DNA of 64,000 nt from Flagellimonas sp. CMM7 (GTDB lineage: Bacteria; Bacteroidota; Bacteroidia; Flavobacteriales; Flavobacteriaceae), in the NCBI RefSeq assembly GCF_021390195.1, contig NZ_CP090003.1, forward strand, positions 732,001-796,000, in the 5' to 3' direction. Of this stretch, positions 33,209-41,497 are shown piece after piece. Both the position numbers and the translations under genes were made by a program. Within the stretch, counting starts at the first letter, position 1, and every line of letters begins with the position of its first letter. Under the pieces are notes generated by a model, which was not told the origin of the DNA, ran no database searches, and saw only the letters and a program-made list of their open reading frames with translations.

Positions 33209-33746
33209 AACGATTGTATACTTTATAAAAAAGTATTCCAGAAAAAATACCAACTAAAGCCCCTATAATAATATCTAGAGGATAATGAACGCCAACATAT
33301 ATTCTACTTATTGCAAATAGCAGTGGCCATATAAAAAACAATACCATCCACTTAACCTTTTTTCTAAGGAAAAGAAAAACCAAAACGGTTATGGAAAAAG
33401 AACTTGCCGCATGTCCTGAAAAAAAACTGTAATCTGTAGGGCTTTTTAAAACACGAATCAAAGTATTTATTTCTTCTGTATTGTTTGGCCTAAGACGTCC
33501 TACCCATGTTTTAGTGAAGTGCGTAACAGTAATGATGAAAAACACCAAGCCAAAAACGGTCATTAGTTTAAAAAATGCCTCTTTCTTCGGAAATTTCAAT
33601 ATAAGAAGCACTATGAACAATAGAAATAAGGGAATCCAGGTGGTAATATTGGTAATGATGGACCAGAAAAAATCAAACTCTTTAGCACCTAACCCGTTGA
33701 AGTAAATAAAGGTATCCCTATCCCACTTAAGAAGTTTCTCTAACAT
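33162..33746 (-). CDS. PAP2-family membrane phosphatase
   Basis: 194 residues with about five or six membrane helices. The three phosphatase motifs are visible: KTWVGRLRPNN, SFFSGHAASSF (nucleophile-assisting histidine) and SRIYVGVHYPLDIIIG (catalytic histidine and aspartate). Such enzymes dephosphorylate undecaprenyl pyrophosphate, phosphatidic acid or lipid A. The substrate here is not determined. The gene starts 3 bases after the tatA stop, so the two are co-transcribed. The C-terminus is encoded antisense to the end of the O-methyltransferase gene, an overlap of 47 bases. Confidence 0.9.
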   Translation of the reverse strand: MLEKLLKWDRDTFIYFNGLGAKEFDFFWSIITNITTWIPLFLLFIVLLILKFPKKEAFFKLMTVFGLVFFIITVTHFTKTWVGRLRPNNTEEINTLIRVLKSPTDYSFFSGHAASSFSITVLVFLFLRKKVKWMVLFFIWPLLFAISRIYVGVHYPLDIIIGALVGIFSGILFYKVYNRFILPYSGSIHPSREE

Positions 33747-33749
33747 GGG

Positions 33750-34028
33750 TTATTTAGTGCTTCTTTTAACGGCACCAGTAACCTCATCTACATTTTTCTT
33801 GACCTCATTAATTTCTTTCCTGATATCTTTTGTGAAATCCGTATCAATACCCTGTTTTTCAGCACTTTTTTGAATTTCGCGCTTTATATCATCTGTGGCA
33901 TCACGCAATTGTCGCATTCCCTTACCCAGTCCTTTGGCAATTCCCGGGATTTTATCCGCACCAAATACCATCACCACTATAAAGAGGATAAAAAAGATTT
34001 CGGCACCGCTTATAAATAGAAAATGCAT
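33750..34028 (-). CDS. tatA: Sec-independent protein translocase TatA/TatB-type subunit
   Basis: 92 residues. One N-terminal membrane helix (ISGAEIFFILFIVVMVFGADKIPG) has the FG-x-x-x-[IL]P junction typical of TatA/B, followed by the amphipathic helix GLGKGMRQLRDATDDIKREI and a charged coiled tail. It forms part of the pore for export of folded twin-arginine proteins. A candidate substrate, the M15-type protein with an RRTFIKK leader, is encoded at 51409-52143. Distinguishing TatA from TatB by sequence alone is uncertain here. Co-transcribed with the PAP2 gene. Confidence 0.9.
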   Translation of the reverse strand: MHFLFISGAEIFFILFIVVMVFGADKIPGIAKGLGKGMRQLRDATDDIKREIQKSAEKQGIDTDFTKDIRKEINEVKKNVDEVTGAVKRSTK

Positions 34029-34061
34029 AGAACAAATATAATGAGAACTTGGTAGTAAAAT

Positions 34062-34090
34062 AAAAAAAAGCCCTGTGAAATCACAGGGCT
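34062..34090 (-). terminator. Terminator for the M1 peptidase operon (minus strand)
   Basis: AGCCCTGTGA (34069-34078) and TCACAGGGCT (34081-34090) with a two-base centre; on the minus strand this reads into a run of eight T. It lies 22 bases after the stop of the M1 peptidase gene. Confidence 0.92.
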
Positions 34091-34111
34091 CTTAACATTC
34101 ATTTTGAGTTA

Positions 34112-36427
34112 TTACTTGCCTTTGATATTTTCTTTGAACTTATCAAAGTCAGATTTCTCTTCTTTAATTGGCCAAGAATTATTGGCAGTATCAATATCTG
34201 CAGTCTCTAATTTTGGGTCAACTATAATACCAACCAATTCTTTTTCTGAAGAAATTACCCTTTTTACTTCGGCATCATTCTTTCTCCAAATTTCGGCGGG
34301 GTATGTAACATTTTCCTTGGTTCCATCTGCATAAGTGTATTCAACAATCAATGGCATTGGAATACCTCCTGGTTTGTCAAAAGTAACTTCGTAGAAATAT
34401 TTAGGCTCTACCACCGCAGCTCTTTCGGCCTCGGTCATGTTGTCCATCATAAATTCTTTCAAGTTTTGAGAAGTTTCTGTTGGTGACTTCCCCTTTAACT
34501 CAGGAGAAAAATCTTCACTGTCCTCCTCTGCCAAATATACCAATGGCGGCAAATCAGCTTCCGTTAAATTTCTGTCAGCCATGTATTTTTCCATTTCTTT
34601 GGTAGGCTTATCAGAAACATAGTATTTTTTTACACCCTTAACGCCTATATCCACATAATCCGTGGTGTAGAACCAACCTCTCCAATACCAGTCCAAATCT
34701 ACTGCAGATGCATCTTCCAAGGTTCTGAAGAAATCTTCTGGGGTTGGGTGCTTAAATTTCCAACGTTGTGCATAGGTTTTAAATGCATGGTCGAACAATT
34801 CTTTGCCCATAACGGTTTCTCTCAAAATATTTAAAGCTGTAGCCGGTTTTCCATATGCATTTGGCCCAAGTTGATACACATTTTCTGGGTTCGACATAAT
34901 GGGTGAAATATGGCTTTGATCTCCACTCATATAAGGTACTATTTTAGAAGGCTCCCCTCTACGAGATGGGTAGTTACCATTTGGAGCAATTACATCTGGG
35001 TAGTTTTTACCAAACTCTTGCTCTGCTAAATATTGCATAAAAGTATCTAAACCTTCATCCATCCATCCCCACTGACGTTCATCAGAATTTACAATCATAG
35101 GGAAGAAGTTGTGACCAACTTCATGAATGATAACGCTGATCATTCCATATTTTGTTCTATCAGAATACGTACCATCTTCATTAGGACGTCCATAGTTCCA
35201 GCAAATCATTGGATACTCCATGCCTTGATTTTTTGCATGCACAGAAATCGCTTTGTGATAAGGATAATCAAATGTATGCTTAGAGTACGTTTCTAAAGTT
35301 TGTGCAACTGCTTTTGTAGATTGTTCTTCCCAAAGTGGGTTTCCTTCTTTCGGATATAATGAAACAGCCATTACGTCTTTACTGCCAATTTTTACGGCCT
35401 GCATGTCCCAAATAAACTTTCGGGAAGTTGCAAAACCATAATCGCGTACATTGGTAGCTTTAAATTTCCAAGTCTTTTTCTTTTCTGAAAAACCTTTTTC
35501 AGCTGCTTCTGCCTCTTCTTGCGTTACTATGACCACTGGCTTATCATAAGACTTTTTGGCCATTTCGTATCGTTTCATCATATCTTTTGAGAAGACTTCT
35601 TTTCTGTTCTGTAATACTCCTGTGGCATCCAAAACATGATCTGCTGGCACAGTAATGTTCACATTATAGTTGCCAAACGGAAGTGCAAATTCTCCGCTAC
35701 CCCAAAACTGGTGGTTTTGCCATCCCTCCACATCACTATATACTGCCATACGCGGGAAGAATTGCGCAATTACATAGGCACGATTTCCATCTTTTGGAAA
35801 ATACTCATAACCTGAACGTCCTCTTCCATTAACATGGTCGTTAATATTGTACCACCACTTAATAGAAAAAGAAATTTGCTCACCGCTCTTTAAAGGTTGA
35901 GGAATATTCAGTCGCATCATCGTTTGGTTGATCGTATATGACAATGGTCTGCCATTGGCATCTTTCACATATTCAATATTGAAGCCACCATCAAAAGGCT
36001 CACTAACATAAGTATTTGCGAAGTTTCCCGTTGTGTAAGCAAAGTTTACACCATTGCCATTCCTTAATGGGGATTTAGAATCCTTAGCACGAACATTTTG
36101 GTCCAATTGCACCCAAAGGAACTCTAGATTATCTGGAGAATTGTTAAAATAGGTAATGGTCTCTTCTCCATATATTTTGGAGTTTTTATCATCCAATTCA
36201 ATATTCATATCATAATCTGCCCGCTGTTGGTAATAATCAGGGCCAGGAGCTCCTGAAGCAGAACGATATGTGTTTGGAGTAGCAAACTCCTCATACAACT
36301 GTTTAAACTTGCTTTGATTGTAATGGCCCGGATCTCGTTCCTCTTTTACTTCACCCTCTTCTTGTGCTATGGCCATAGCACCAAAAAGGAACAACATAGA
36401 AGCAAAGTAATACTTGATTTTGTTCAT
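34112..36427 (-). CDS. M1-family zinc metallopeptidase (secreted)
   Basis: 771 residues. A signal peptide (ASMLFLFGAMAIAQ) is followed by an M1-like N-terminal beta domain, then the gluzincin zinc site: HEVGH at residues 435-439 and the third ligand E458 in WMDEGLDTF, exactly 18 residues after the second histidine. It should cleave peptides, probably as a periplasmic or outer-membrane aminopeptidase. The C-terminal region is rich in acidic residues. It is the last gene of a four-gene minus-strand group (two CarboxypepD_reg-like proteins, DUF6702-like, M1), an order I recall from other flavobacteria. A strong terminator follows. Confidence 0.93.
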   Translation of the reverse strand: MNKIKYYFASMLFLFGAMAIAQEEGEVKEERDPGHYNQSKFKQLYEEFATPNTYRSASGAPGPDYYQQRADYDMNIELDDKNSKIYGEETITYFNNSPDNLEFLWVQLDQNVRAKDSKSPLRNGNGVNFAYTTGNFANTYVSEPFDGGFNIEYVKDANGRPLSYTINQTMMRLNIPQPLKSGEQISFSIKWWYNINDHVNGRGRSGYEYFPKDGNRAYVIAQFFPRMAVYSDVEGWQNHQFWGSGEFALPFGNYNVNITVPADHVLDATGVLQNRKEVFSKDMMKRYEMAKKSYDKPVVIVTQEEAEAAEKGFSEKKKTWKFKATNVRDYGFATSRKFIWDMQAVKIGSKDVMAVSLYPKEGNPLWEEQSTKAVAQTLETYSKHTFDYPYHKAISVHAKNQGMEYPMICWNYGRPNEDGTYSDRTKYGMISVIIHEVGHNFFPMIVNSDERQWGWMDEGLDTFMQYLAEQEFGKNYPDVIAPNGNYPSRRGEPSKIVPYMSGDQSHISPIMSNPENVYQLGPNAYGKPATALNILRETVMGKELFDHAFKTYAQRWKFKHPTPEDFFRTLEDASAVDLDWYWRGWFYTTDYVDIGVKGVKKYYVSDKPTKEMEKYMADRNLTEADLPPLVYLAEEDSEDFSPELKGKSPTETSQNLKEFMMDNMTEAERAAVVEPKYFYEVTFDKPGGIPMPLIVEYTYADGTKENVTYPAEIWRKNDAEVKRVISSEKELVGIIVDPKLETADIDTANNSWPIKEEKSDFDKFKENIKGK

Positions 36428-36488
36428 TTTCTTTTTGATTTTAAAACGTTGAAAAATAACTTTTTTTTAACCAACTGTTAAGGATTCG

Positions 36489-37007
36489 TTATAAGTTTAA
36501 CATTCCTTTATTATTCTCTTTGATCAGTACAAAACTCTTCTTCTGTCCATTCCATTTTACATGGACAACGTTTTGTTGCTCTTCAAACATATCGGTTAAA
36601 ATTTCATTTTGGATGGATATTGACTTTAGTTCAGAAAAATTTACATCGGTCAACTCTAAATAACAAAGCACTACATCATTATCATATTTTTTTCCCAAAA
36701 AGGAATAATGCGCTATTTCACCATTAAGTTCAATGGCAAATTTTGCCTTAAAGTATTTTTTAATGTATTCATCAGAAACTTTGGCTTCATCCTTAGTAGC
36801 CAACTTAGCGTTAATATCGTACCGCTCTTTTAATAGCTCTTCCAAGTCATCAATAAAAATGCGACTGGTAATCTGAAATGAAGCGTTTTTTTCTGAATAC
36901 ACCACATTGGTCACGCTAACATAGAACTTATGCGCTACTGTAAAAGATAAAAACAGAACTGCCATTATTGGCAAAGCCATGTTTCTTATCAATCTTAAAT
37001 TCATCAT
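36489..37007 (-). CDS. DUF6702-like exported protein
   Basis: 172 residues. A signal peptide (MALPIMAVLFLSFTVAHK) is followed by HKFYVSVTNVVYSEKNASFQ, a block typical of the DUF6702 family, then segments such as ITSRIFIDDLEELLKERYD and CYLELTDV. Function is unknown; the family is almost always found next to an M1 peptidase in flavobacteria, as here (61 bases upstream). It lies 94 bases after the CarboxypepD_reg-like gene. It may be a helper or inhibitor of the peptidase, but nothing in the sequence proves it. Confidence 0.8.
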   Translation of the reverse strand: MMNLRLIRNMALPIMAVLFLSFTVAHKFYVSVTNVVYSEKNASFQITSRIFIDDLEELLKERYDINAKLATKDEAKVSDEYIKKYFKAKFAIELNGEIAHYSFLGKKYDNDVVLCYLELTDVNFSELKSISIQNEILTDMFEEQQNVVHVKWNGQKKSFVLIKENNKGMLNL

Positions 37008-37101
37008 ATTACAATAGTATTGTTAACCTGTTTTATGTTACACTATTTCTCAAGAAATTCTTTCCACTCTCAACAGTACAAACCACATGCCAATTTATGG
37101 A

Positions 37102-37890
37102 TTAATCCAGACTATTGTTTTTTCGATAGTCTCGGCTCTTTAAAACCAAAAAATCCCACAGCTTTAATTTATCCTTTGCATCTACCGTCTTTTGAAACTG
37201 TTCATCAACTTCGCAGAAATACATAAAATCCTCAATTTTTTCCGAAGGAATTTTTAAGGTGACCACAAAAAGGGAATCAACATAAAAATCTTGAACTCTT
37301 TGTGTTCTTGCATAAGCCTTATCTACTTTGACCCTATTTTTCAGCATTTTTGTCCGTCCAGTAATAGCATTGATGATAGGATCAAGAGGTGGGGTTAAAA
37401 TCATCCCTACATTAAATTTTCCAAAAGTAGCCTGTTGTAGTTTACGTTGACTTTGTGATGGTATTTTTTGATGGGCATTTGGTAATCCCAACGCCTCCGC
37501 ACTTACATCTTTTTCCAATTGCAATCCACCCAAATCTTGCCCCAAATCTCCAGAAAGATCATAAGGTTTCACCACTACTTCACTTAGCTCATTTACAAAT
37601 TCTTCCAGAGGAACTGTTATAAAACTTGTATTGAAAAGCACTTCATTGACCGGTAAAATTTTTCTTTTAAACTGAACAGCGGAAAATACAAGGGTATCAT
37701 TCAGTTTTATCAAAATGGAAAAGTTTCCATCAATATCGGTAATTACAGCACGTTCGGTGGTAACATTCTGTACAACAACCCCAACAACATCTTTGCCTTT
37801 ACTATAAACTTTTCCTCTTAATTCCTTTTGTTGGGCGCTAACCGAAAAAGCAACCAAGAACAACAATGAAAAAAGGAGCTTAATCCTCAT
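37102..37890 (-). CDS. Carboxypeptidase-regulatory-like domain protein (second of a tandem pair)
   Basis: 262 residues. A signal peptide (LLFSLLFLVAFSVSAQQ) is followed by a CarboxypepD_reg-like beta sandwich (ELRGKVYSKGKDVVGVVVQN, VITDIDGNFSILIKLND), the same fold found at the N-terminus of many TonB-dependent receptors. Here no barrel follows; the rest is a mixed region ending with a helical segment (DKLKLWDFLVLKSRDY). Its start overlaps the end of the paralogous gene upstream by 11 bases. The role is unknown, probably periplasmic. Confidence 0.82.
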   Translation of the reverse strand: MRIKLLFSLLFLVAFSVSAQQKELRGKVYSKGKDVVGVVVQNVTTERAVITDIDGNFSILIKLNDTLVFSAVQFKRKILPVNEVLFNTSFITVPLEEFVNELSEVVVKPYDLSGDLGQDLGGLQLEKDVSAEALGLPNAHQKIPSQSQRKLQQATFGKFNVGMILTPPLDPIINAITGRTKMLKNRVKVDKAYARTQRVQDFYVDSLFVVTLKIPSEKIEDFMYFCEVDEQFQKTVDAKDKLKLWDFLVLKSRDYRKNNSLD

Positions 37891-38620
37891 CCAACTCGGT
37901 TAAATATGTTTTACTATGGGTTACCAAAAAATCAATCAACTGAAACTCATTCTCCTTCCGCAGTAAGGTTTGGGATGGTACTTTATCGTCACAGTAAATT
38001 AAAAAAGCATCTATTTTATCTTGGGGCAACTTTAAGTCAACCACAAAAAATTCATCTTCATATACTTGGCGTAATACTTCACTAACCTTTAAAGGTGTTT
38101 TATCCTCACCATCTTCCTTCTTGGAATTGAACATTGCCTTAAAAATGTTCACAAAATTAATTCCGTCTCGCATTCCACGTACACTGCGCGATTCAGCTAC
38201 ATTTTCCACTTCTGTGCTACGATCAATTTCATATTCAAAACCTTTAAAATTATCATTTTTCACTTCTAGAAATTTCTGCTGATTTTCTGGGGTGATGACC
38301 ACTTCATCTAATTGCGTCACTTTTTCTGTTACCTCGACCACCAATCTGTTGTTGTTCAAAATTTCTGGTGTAATCGTAACCACCTCCAACTGATAATTCA
38401 CTGCAGTAAAGACCAGTTGATCCCCTTCTTTCACCAAAATGACGAATTGTCCATCATCATTGGTAATTGTAGCGGTTTCAGAAGTAGAATTAATAACATT
38501 TTCATTGGCAACATTACTGCCTCTGTACAGCACCTTGCCTCGCAAAACCTGCCTGTTATCCTGCGCTAGCGCAGCAATTGAGAAAATAAAAGAAAATAAA
38601 AGTAGGATAGTGTTTTTCAT
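37880..38620 (-). CDS. Carboxypeptidase-regulatory-like domain protein (first of a tandem pair)
   Basis: 246 residues, built like its neighbour. The signal peptide is LLLFSFIFSIAALAQ, then VLRGKVLYRGSNVANENVIN and ATITNDDGQFVILVKEGD form the CarboxypepD_reg-like domain. A shared closing motif (here EFQLIDFLVTHSKTY, there KLKLWDFLVLKSRDY) shows the two genes arose by tandem duplication and then diverged. It heads the minus-strand group that ends with the M1 peptidase. No promoter box of exact TAnnTTTG type was found upstream. Confidence 0.82.
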   Translation of the reverse strand: MKNTILLLFSFIFSIAALAQDNRQVLRGKVLYRGSNVANENVINSTSETATITNDDGQFVILVKEGDQLVFTAVNYQLEVVTITPEILNNNRLVVEVTEKVTQLDEVVITPENQQKFLEVKNDNFKGFEYEIDRSTEVENVAESRSVRGMRDGINFVNIFKAMFNSKKEDGEDKTPLKVSEVLRQVYEDEFFVVDLKLPQDKIDAFLIYCDDKVPSQTLLRKENEFQLIDFLVTHSKTYLTELDED

Positions 38621-38790
38621 AAAAAGCCATTTAGCTCAAGTTAAAGAAAACCCTTGAGAAGCATATAAAAAAATAAACGTACTCTAAACTTTTGTTAATT
38701 CTATAAAATGGCTTGATTCACAGGCATGTCCGTTCACCATAGAACTACGGTATTTTGACGGTAATAATTAGAATAATCCGATCATAAAGT

Positions 38791-38798
38791 TAGTTTTG
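38791..38798 (+). promoter_or_regulatory. Bacteroidota -7 promoter box (TAGTTTTG) of the fibre locus
   Basis: Exact TAnnTTTG. Transcription starting about 6 bases downstream would leave almost no leader for the TTG at 38810, but about 33 bases for the GTG at 38837, which therefore is the better start. No -33 element was found. Confidence 0.5.
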
Positions 38799-38836
38799 TC
38801 AATTACGTTTTGAAAACCCTCAAATATTCAAACACT

Positions 38837-41497
38837 GTGAAAGCACGTATAACATATTTAGTCATTTGCCTACTAGTGACTGCTTCGCTTAAAGCCCAGA
38901 TTAAAATTGGTGATAATCCACAGAACTTGGATTCAGCATCAGTTTTGGAGTTGGAAAGTAACTCCCGGGTATTGGTTATTACCAGAATGACAACAATACA
39001 AATGGAAAATACATCTCCCTTAAGAGGGGCCGTGGTCTATAATACAGATACACAATGTGTACATTTTTATGATGGAGCTCTTTGGATCAATCTTTGTGAT
39101 CGACCAGATGAACAAACCTTTAGTACGGATGCCATCGTAAATTTTAGTCCAACCATGATTATTACACCTGACGCCAATGGCACCAACTTTAACTTTGAAG
39201 TTGGAGAAATAAGAGGTGAAAATATTGTGGATACCTCTATAAATGGTTCTGTTGACATACAGGAAGGCTCTATTACAGGTCTTCAATTACAGGATGCTAC
39301 AGTATCCTTTGATAAATTAGCAGATGGAACGGCTACTGGAGAGCTTTTGCAATGGAATGGTGCCGAATGGGTATTAATAGATGAAACTGGCTTAACGGTA
39401 ACCGAAATTGATGGGGTTGTTGGGAATGAAGTTAGGGACGCTGCAGACGGAACTTTGGTCCGCACAGGTTTAGGAACGGACGCAAATCCTTTTGTATTGG
39501 ATGTTAGTGTAGGAGGAATAACAAATTTAGAGCTAGGAGCTGATGCGGTTACCACGGATAAAATTTTAAATGGTGAAGTGGATGCAGATGATATTGCGAA
39601 TGATGCGATAACAAATTTGAAGATGGCGAATGATGCTATCGATACTGATGAAATTGTCGATGATGCCATAACAGCAGATAAAATAGATGTTAGTGTCGCT
39701 GGAACGGGGCTCACGCAGAACTTGGCGACCGGGGCCCTAGATGTCGATGTCGCATCCTTGACAGGAGACGGTGACATCATTTCCGCAGACCTGACCGTGA
39801 CAGGCGGAACAGATGCCGCATTCACCAATGTAAATCTGGAGATAACGGCGGGCGCTGTGGGAAACACAGAGCTAGCTGCGGATGCAGTGACTACGGACAA
39901 GATAGCCATTGGAGCGGTGGAATCAACAGACATTGCAGTGGATGCCGTAAATGCAGCTGCAATAAACGTGGATGTAGCGGGAAACGGACTTACACAGAAC
40001 TTGGCGACCGGGGCCCTAGATGTCGATGTCGCATCCTTGACAGGGGACGGTGACATCACTTCCGCAGACCTGACCGTGACAGGCGGAACAGATGCCGCAT
40101 TCACCAATGTAAATCTGGAGATAACAGCGGGCGCTGTGGGAAACACAGAGCTAGCTGCGGATGCAGTGACTACGGACAAGATAGCCATTGGAGCGGTGGA
40201 ATCAACAGACATTGCAGTGGATGCCGTAAATGCAGCTGCAATAAACGTGGATGTAGCGGGAAACGGACTTACACAGAACTTGGCGACCGGGGCCCTAGAT
40301 GTCGATGTCGCATCCTTGACAGGGGACGGTGACATCACTTCCGCAGACCTGACCGTGACAGGCGGAACAGATGCCGCATTCACCAATGTAAATCTGGAGA
40401 TAACAGCGGGCGCTGTGGGAAATACAGAGCTAGCTGCGGATGCAGTGACTACGGACAAGATAGCCATTGGAGCGGTGGAATCAACAGACATTGCAGTGGA
40501 TGCCGTAAATGCAGCTGCAATAAACGTGGATGTAGCGGGAAACGGACTTACACAGAACTTGGCGACCGGGGCCCTAGATGTCGATGTCGCATCCTTGACA
40601 GGGGACGGTGACATCACTTCCGCAGACCTGACCGTGACAGGCGGAACAGATGCCGCATTCACCAATGTAAATCTGGAGATAACAGCGGGCGCTGTGGGAA
40701 ACACAGAGCTAGCTGCGGATGCAGTGACTACGGACAAGATAGCCATTGGAGCGGTGGAATCAACAGACATTGCAGTGGATGCCGTAAATGCAGCTGCAAT
40801 AAACGTGGATGTAGCGGGAAACGGACTTACACAGAACTTGGCGACCGGGGCCCTAGATGTCGATGTCGCATCCTTGACAGGGGACGGTGACATCACTTCC
40901 GCAGACCTGACCGTGACAGGCGGAACAGATGCCGCATTCACCAATGTAAATCTGGAGATAACAGCGGGCGCTGTGGGAAATACAGAGCTAGCTGCGGATG
41001 CAGTGACTACGGACAAGATAGCTGATGGTACCATAACCAATGATGATATAAATGCTGCTGCTGCTATTCTGGGAACCAAAATAAACCCCGACTTCGGAGC
41101 GCAAGATGTACTTACCAATGGAGATTTTATTGATACTGGGGTTGTAATAGTACCAGACTTCGTATTTGAAAAGTACTATGGAGGCTTTTCAAATCTTAAT
41201 GTAGATTATAAATTTAGAAGTTTGGAAACTGTAGAAGCTTTTATCAAAGAACATAATCATCTACCGGGAATAAGGTCTGCCTATGAAATCAAAAAATCAA
41301 GGGAGTACCGTTTGACAGAATCTTCTTTGAATCACTTGGAGAAAATAGAAGAGTTGTTTCTTCATACAATAGAACAGGAAAAGAAGATTGAAGAACTAAA
41401 ATCTGACAACGAAAAACTGATAGAAGAAGTTAATTCTCTAAAGGCTGATATAAAACTTATTAAGAATATGCTTTCCGAAAAAGATGAAAATAAGTAG
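38837..41497 (+). CDS. Secreted fibre-like protein with 93-residue repeats and a C-terminal coiled coil
   Basis: 886 residues from GTG 38837 (a TTG at 38810 would add nine). A signal peptide ends at LKAQ, followed by an N-terminal module (DSASVLELESNSRVLVITR ... GAVVYNTDTQCVHFYDG ... WINLC) that is shared with the next fibre proteins. Then come a threonine/aspartate-rich region and 4.7 copies of a 93-residue repeat containing TTDKI, LTQNLATGALDVDVASLTG and ADLTVTGGTDAAFTNVNLE, a pattern like phage tail-fibre repeats. The end (PDFVFEKYYGGFSNLN, then a heptad-rich LEKIEELFLHTIEQEKKIEEL) resembles Bacteroidota tail-fibre-type end domains with a trimeric coiled coil. It has no T9SS domain of its own; the next gene does, overlapping by 14 bases. 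Confidence 0.8.
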   Translation: MKARITYLVICLLVTASLKAQIKIGDNPQNLDSASVLELESNSRVLVITRMTTIQMENTSPLRGAVVYNTDTQCVHFYDGALWINLCDRPDEQTFSTDAIVNFSPTMIITPDANGTNFNFEVGEIRGENIVDTSINGSVDIQEGSITGLQLQDATVSFDKLADGTATGELLQWNGAEWVLIDETGLTVTEIDGVVGNEVRDAADGTLVRTGLGTDANPFVLDVSVGGITNLELGADAVTTDKILNGEVDADDIANDAITNLKMANDAIDTDEIVDDAITADKIDVSVAGTGLTQNLATGALDVDVASLTGDGDIISADLTVTGGTDAAFTNVNLEITAGAVGNTELAADAVTTDKIAIGAVESTDIAVDAVNAAAINVDVAGNGLTQNLATGALDVDVASLTGDGDITSADLTVTGGTDAAFTNVNLEITAGAVGNTELAADAVTTDKIAIGAVESTDIAVDAVNAAAINVDVAGNGLTQNLATGALDVDVASLTGDGDITSADLTVTGGTDAAFTNVNLEITAGAVGNTELAADAVTTDKIAIGAVESTDIAVDAVNAAAINVDVAGNGLTQNLATGALDVDVASLTGDGDITSADLTVTGGTDAAFTNVNLEITAGAVGNTELAADAVTTDKIAIGAVESTDIAVDAVNAAAINVDVAGNGLTQNLATGALDVDVASLTGDGDITSADLTVTGGTDAAFTNVNLEITAGAVGNTELAADAVTTDKIADGTITNDDINAAAAILGTKINPDFGAQDVLTNGDFIDTGVVIVPDFVFEKYYGGFSNLNVDYKFRSLETVEAFIKEHNHLPGIRSAYEIKKSREYRLTESSLNHLEKIEELFLHTIEQEKKIEELKSDNEKLIEEVNSLKADIKLIKNMLSEKDENK
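39702..41020 (+). repeat. 4.7 copies of a 279-bp near-identical coding repeat
   Basis: A landmark GATAGCC recurs at 39901, 40180, 40459 and 40738, with the final GATAGCTG at 41017, an exact 279-base period (93 residues). The first, partial copy begins near 39702. Copies differ at only a few scattered bases (for example ACAGGAGACGG/ACAGGGGACGG, AACACAGAG/AATACAGAG). GC is high: 35 of 60 bases at 40021-40080. Confidence 0.95.

Noticed and set aside
39283..41118. A 611-codon open frame antisense to the fibre gene
   Set aside because: It is a by-product of the GC-rich 279-base repeats, which lack stop codons in this frame. The opposite strand has a signal peptide, shared module and coiled coil.
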